10,000 nt of DNA from Theodoxus fluviatilis (lineage: Eukaryota; Mollusca; Gastropoda; Cycloneritida; Neritidae): NCBI GenBank assembly GCA_034096865.1, contig JAWQFJ010012455.1, positions 60,001 through 70,000 of the forward strand, in the 5' to 3' direction. Both the position numbers and the translations under genes were made by a program. Under the pieces are notes generated by a model. The model was not told the DNA's origin. It saw only the letters and a list, made by a program, of their open reading frames with translations, and did not search any database. Below are positions 9,399-10,000 of the stretch, in pieces. Each line of letters starts with the position of its first letter. Position 1 is the stretch's first letter.

Positions 9399-9440
9399 TT
9401 TTTTTTTTGGGGGGGTGGGGGGTGGGGGGGAAATACGGGG
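9399..9440 (+). other. Poly-T and potential G-quadruplex
   Basis: Ten T at 9399-9408 are followed by runs of 7 G (9409-9415), 6 G (9417-9422), 7 G (9424-9430) and 4 G (9437-9440). The loops are T, T and AAATAC. Four runs of at least four G with loops of 1, 1 and 6 bases satisfy the usual rule for an intramolecular G-quadruplex on the + strand. Confidence 0.8.
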
Positions 9441-9444
9441 TCGA

Positions 9445-9492
9445 CTCTATATTCCCACAGCTCTATATTCCCACAGCTCTATATTCCCACAT
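9445..9492 (+). repeat. Second 16-bp tandem array (3 units)
   Basis: Units of CTCTATATTCCCACAG lie at 9445-9460, 9461-9476 and 9477-9492; the last ends in AT in place of AG. Aligned on TCTATAT, this unit agrees with the 16-bp unit of the neighbouring array at about 12 of 16 positions, which suggests a shared ancestor. Confidence 0.9.
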
Positions 9493-9494
9493 CT

Positions 9495-9518
9495 GGATTT
9501 GGATTTGGATTTGGATAT
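9495..9518 (+). repeat. Short (GGATTT)n run
   Basis: Three perfect GGATTT hexamers lie at 9495-9512, followed by a degenerate GGATAT. The run directly follows the second 16-bp array and precedes TTATAACGCGCTTTATC. It is too short to classify. Confidence 0.8.
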
Positions 9519-9546
9519 TTATAACGCGCTTTATCTTTGCTGTAAG

Positions 9547-9593
9547 GGGTGCGTGTCTATATGCCCCCGTATCTATAAGCAGATGACTGTATA
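9547..9593 (+). repeat. Shortened second copy of the first array block
   Basis: The 24 bp at 9547-9570 are identical to 9274-9297, and the 21 bp at 9573-9593 (CTATAAGCAGATGACTGTAT plus A) are identical to 9364-9384. This copy has one 16-bp unit where the first has five, a difference of 64 bp. It directly precedes the telomeric tract. Confidence 0.93.
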
Positions 9594-9598
9594 TAATT

Positions 9599-9625
9599 CT
9601 AACCCTAACCCTAACCCTAACCCTA
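9599..9625 (+). repeat. Interstitial telomeric tract (CTAACC)n
   Basis: About 4.5 perfect copies of the hexamer CCCTAA are present on the + strand (TTAGGG on the other strand), the telomere repeat of most non-arthropod animals. Four copies are too few for a functional telomere and unique sequence follows, so this is an internal telomeric sequence. It lies between the forward and inverted copies of the 16-bp unit. Confidence 0.9.
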
Positions 9626-9652
9626 TGTGGCCATGAAGAACACACTCAGACA

Positions 9653-9750
9653 GGGGGCATATATAGAGATGGGGGCATATAGAGACGGGGGCATATAGAG
9701 ACGGGGGCATATAGGGACGGGGGCATATAGAGACGGGGGCATATAGAGGT
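9653..9750 (-). repeat. 16-bp array in inverted orientation (6 units)
   Basis: Six units of GGGGGCATATAGAGAC begin at 9653 (18 bp, with one extra AT), 9671, 9687, 9703, 9719 and 9735. This is the reverse complement of the unit at 9288-9367. One unit has AGGGAC and the last ends AGAGGT. The forward (9288-9367 and 9561-9576) and inverted arrays form an inverted repeat with a spacer of about 285 bp from the main array, or about 76 bp from the single unit. Confidence 0.95.
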
Positions 9751-10000
9751 GTCCCCCATATGCCATGGCGATGCAGAGTGCTAGAGATGAGAAGCACAGA
9801 CACCTAGACAGACGTTGCGTGCGTGTGTCCAAGGAGTGTGTCTTACTGTGCGTCAAGCAAAACTCAAGCAAGCTACTGCCCATTTTGTGGGTGGAGGACA
9901 TGTGTCGATGGTGAGATCTTGATATAAAACTGATCTGTGGCCATTTCTTTACAGTATCTGAATATTTCAGTCGATTGGCAGCTTATAAAATAGTTTTACA
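9751..10000. other. Unique sequence to the window edge
   Basis: No repeat or gene is visible. A pyrimidine-rich CATTTCTTTACAG ending at 9954, with a CTGAT about 22 bp upstream, has the look of a splice acceptor. In the phase needed by the candidate exon at 1782-1841 it gives 12 codons and then a TAG (9991-9993). In another phase it stays open to the window edge. I leave it uncalled as an exon. Confidence 0.4.

Noticed and set aside
9599..9625. True chromosome end
   Set aside because: Only about 4.5 hexamers, followed by 375 bp of other sequence; this is an internal telomeric tract.
9274..9750. Transposon with terminal inverted repeats
   Set aside because: The inverted parts are tandem 16-bp arrays of unequal unit number, with no target-site duplication or transposase visible.
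9942..9954. Acceptor-like CATTTCTTTACAG as a partner of the donor at 1842
   Set aside because: In the required phase only 12 codons follow before a stop, and the window ends 46 bp later, so it cannot be evaluated.

Overview
The window looks like nuclear DNA from an animal. It holds long, mixed microsatellites, a large minisatellite, a short internal tract of the metazoan telomere hexamer (TTAGGG/CCCTAA), and splice-type signals. No bacterial operon, ribosome binding site, tRNA or rRNA is visible. The telomere hexamer argues against most insects and fits molluscs, annelids, echinoderms and vertebrates. The abundance of ACAG, CT/GA and CA/TG repeats reminds me of marine gastropod genomes, but that is an impression and not a demonstrated assignment.

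Layout. Positions 63-548 are a compound (GA)/(ACAG)/(CA) microsatellite. Positions 549-1535 are apparently unique sequence without a recognisable gene. Positions 1536-1841 hold the only plausible piece of a conventional gene: four TGACGT (CRE-type) sites in 93 bp, then an ATG in strong Kozak context. The ATG opens 20 codons and ends exactly at a good splice donor (CAG|GTATGT). If real, this is a first coding exon on the + strand, and the rest of the window would be intron. Positions 2352-6797 are a 60-bp minisatellite with 72 full units, two eroded units at the left edge and a partial unit at the right. Positions 6798-7684 and 8081-8526 are unique spacers. Positions 7695-7822, 7947-8080, 8527-8586 and 8638-8894 are pyrimidine or purine microsatellites.

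Positions 9274-9750 form a complex locus. It has a 16-bp repeat array, a strong G-quadruplex motif, a second related 16-bp array and a (GGATTT) run. It also has a shortened second copy of the flanks of the first array, a telomeric CCCTAA tract, and the 16-bp array again in inverted orientation.

How parts may relate. The 60-bp unit length is a multiple of three, so very long reading frames run through the minisatellite on both strands. The sequence gives no sign that they are translated. Every unit carries a donor-like GGTAACT and an acceptor-like TTACAG on the + strand, the same strand as the candidate exon, so the array could influence splicing if it is intronic. No catalytic gene, virus, complete transposon or CRISPR array is visible.
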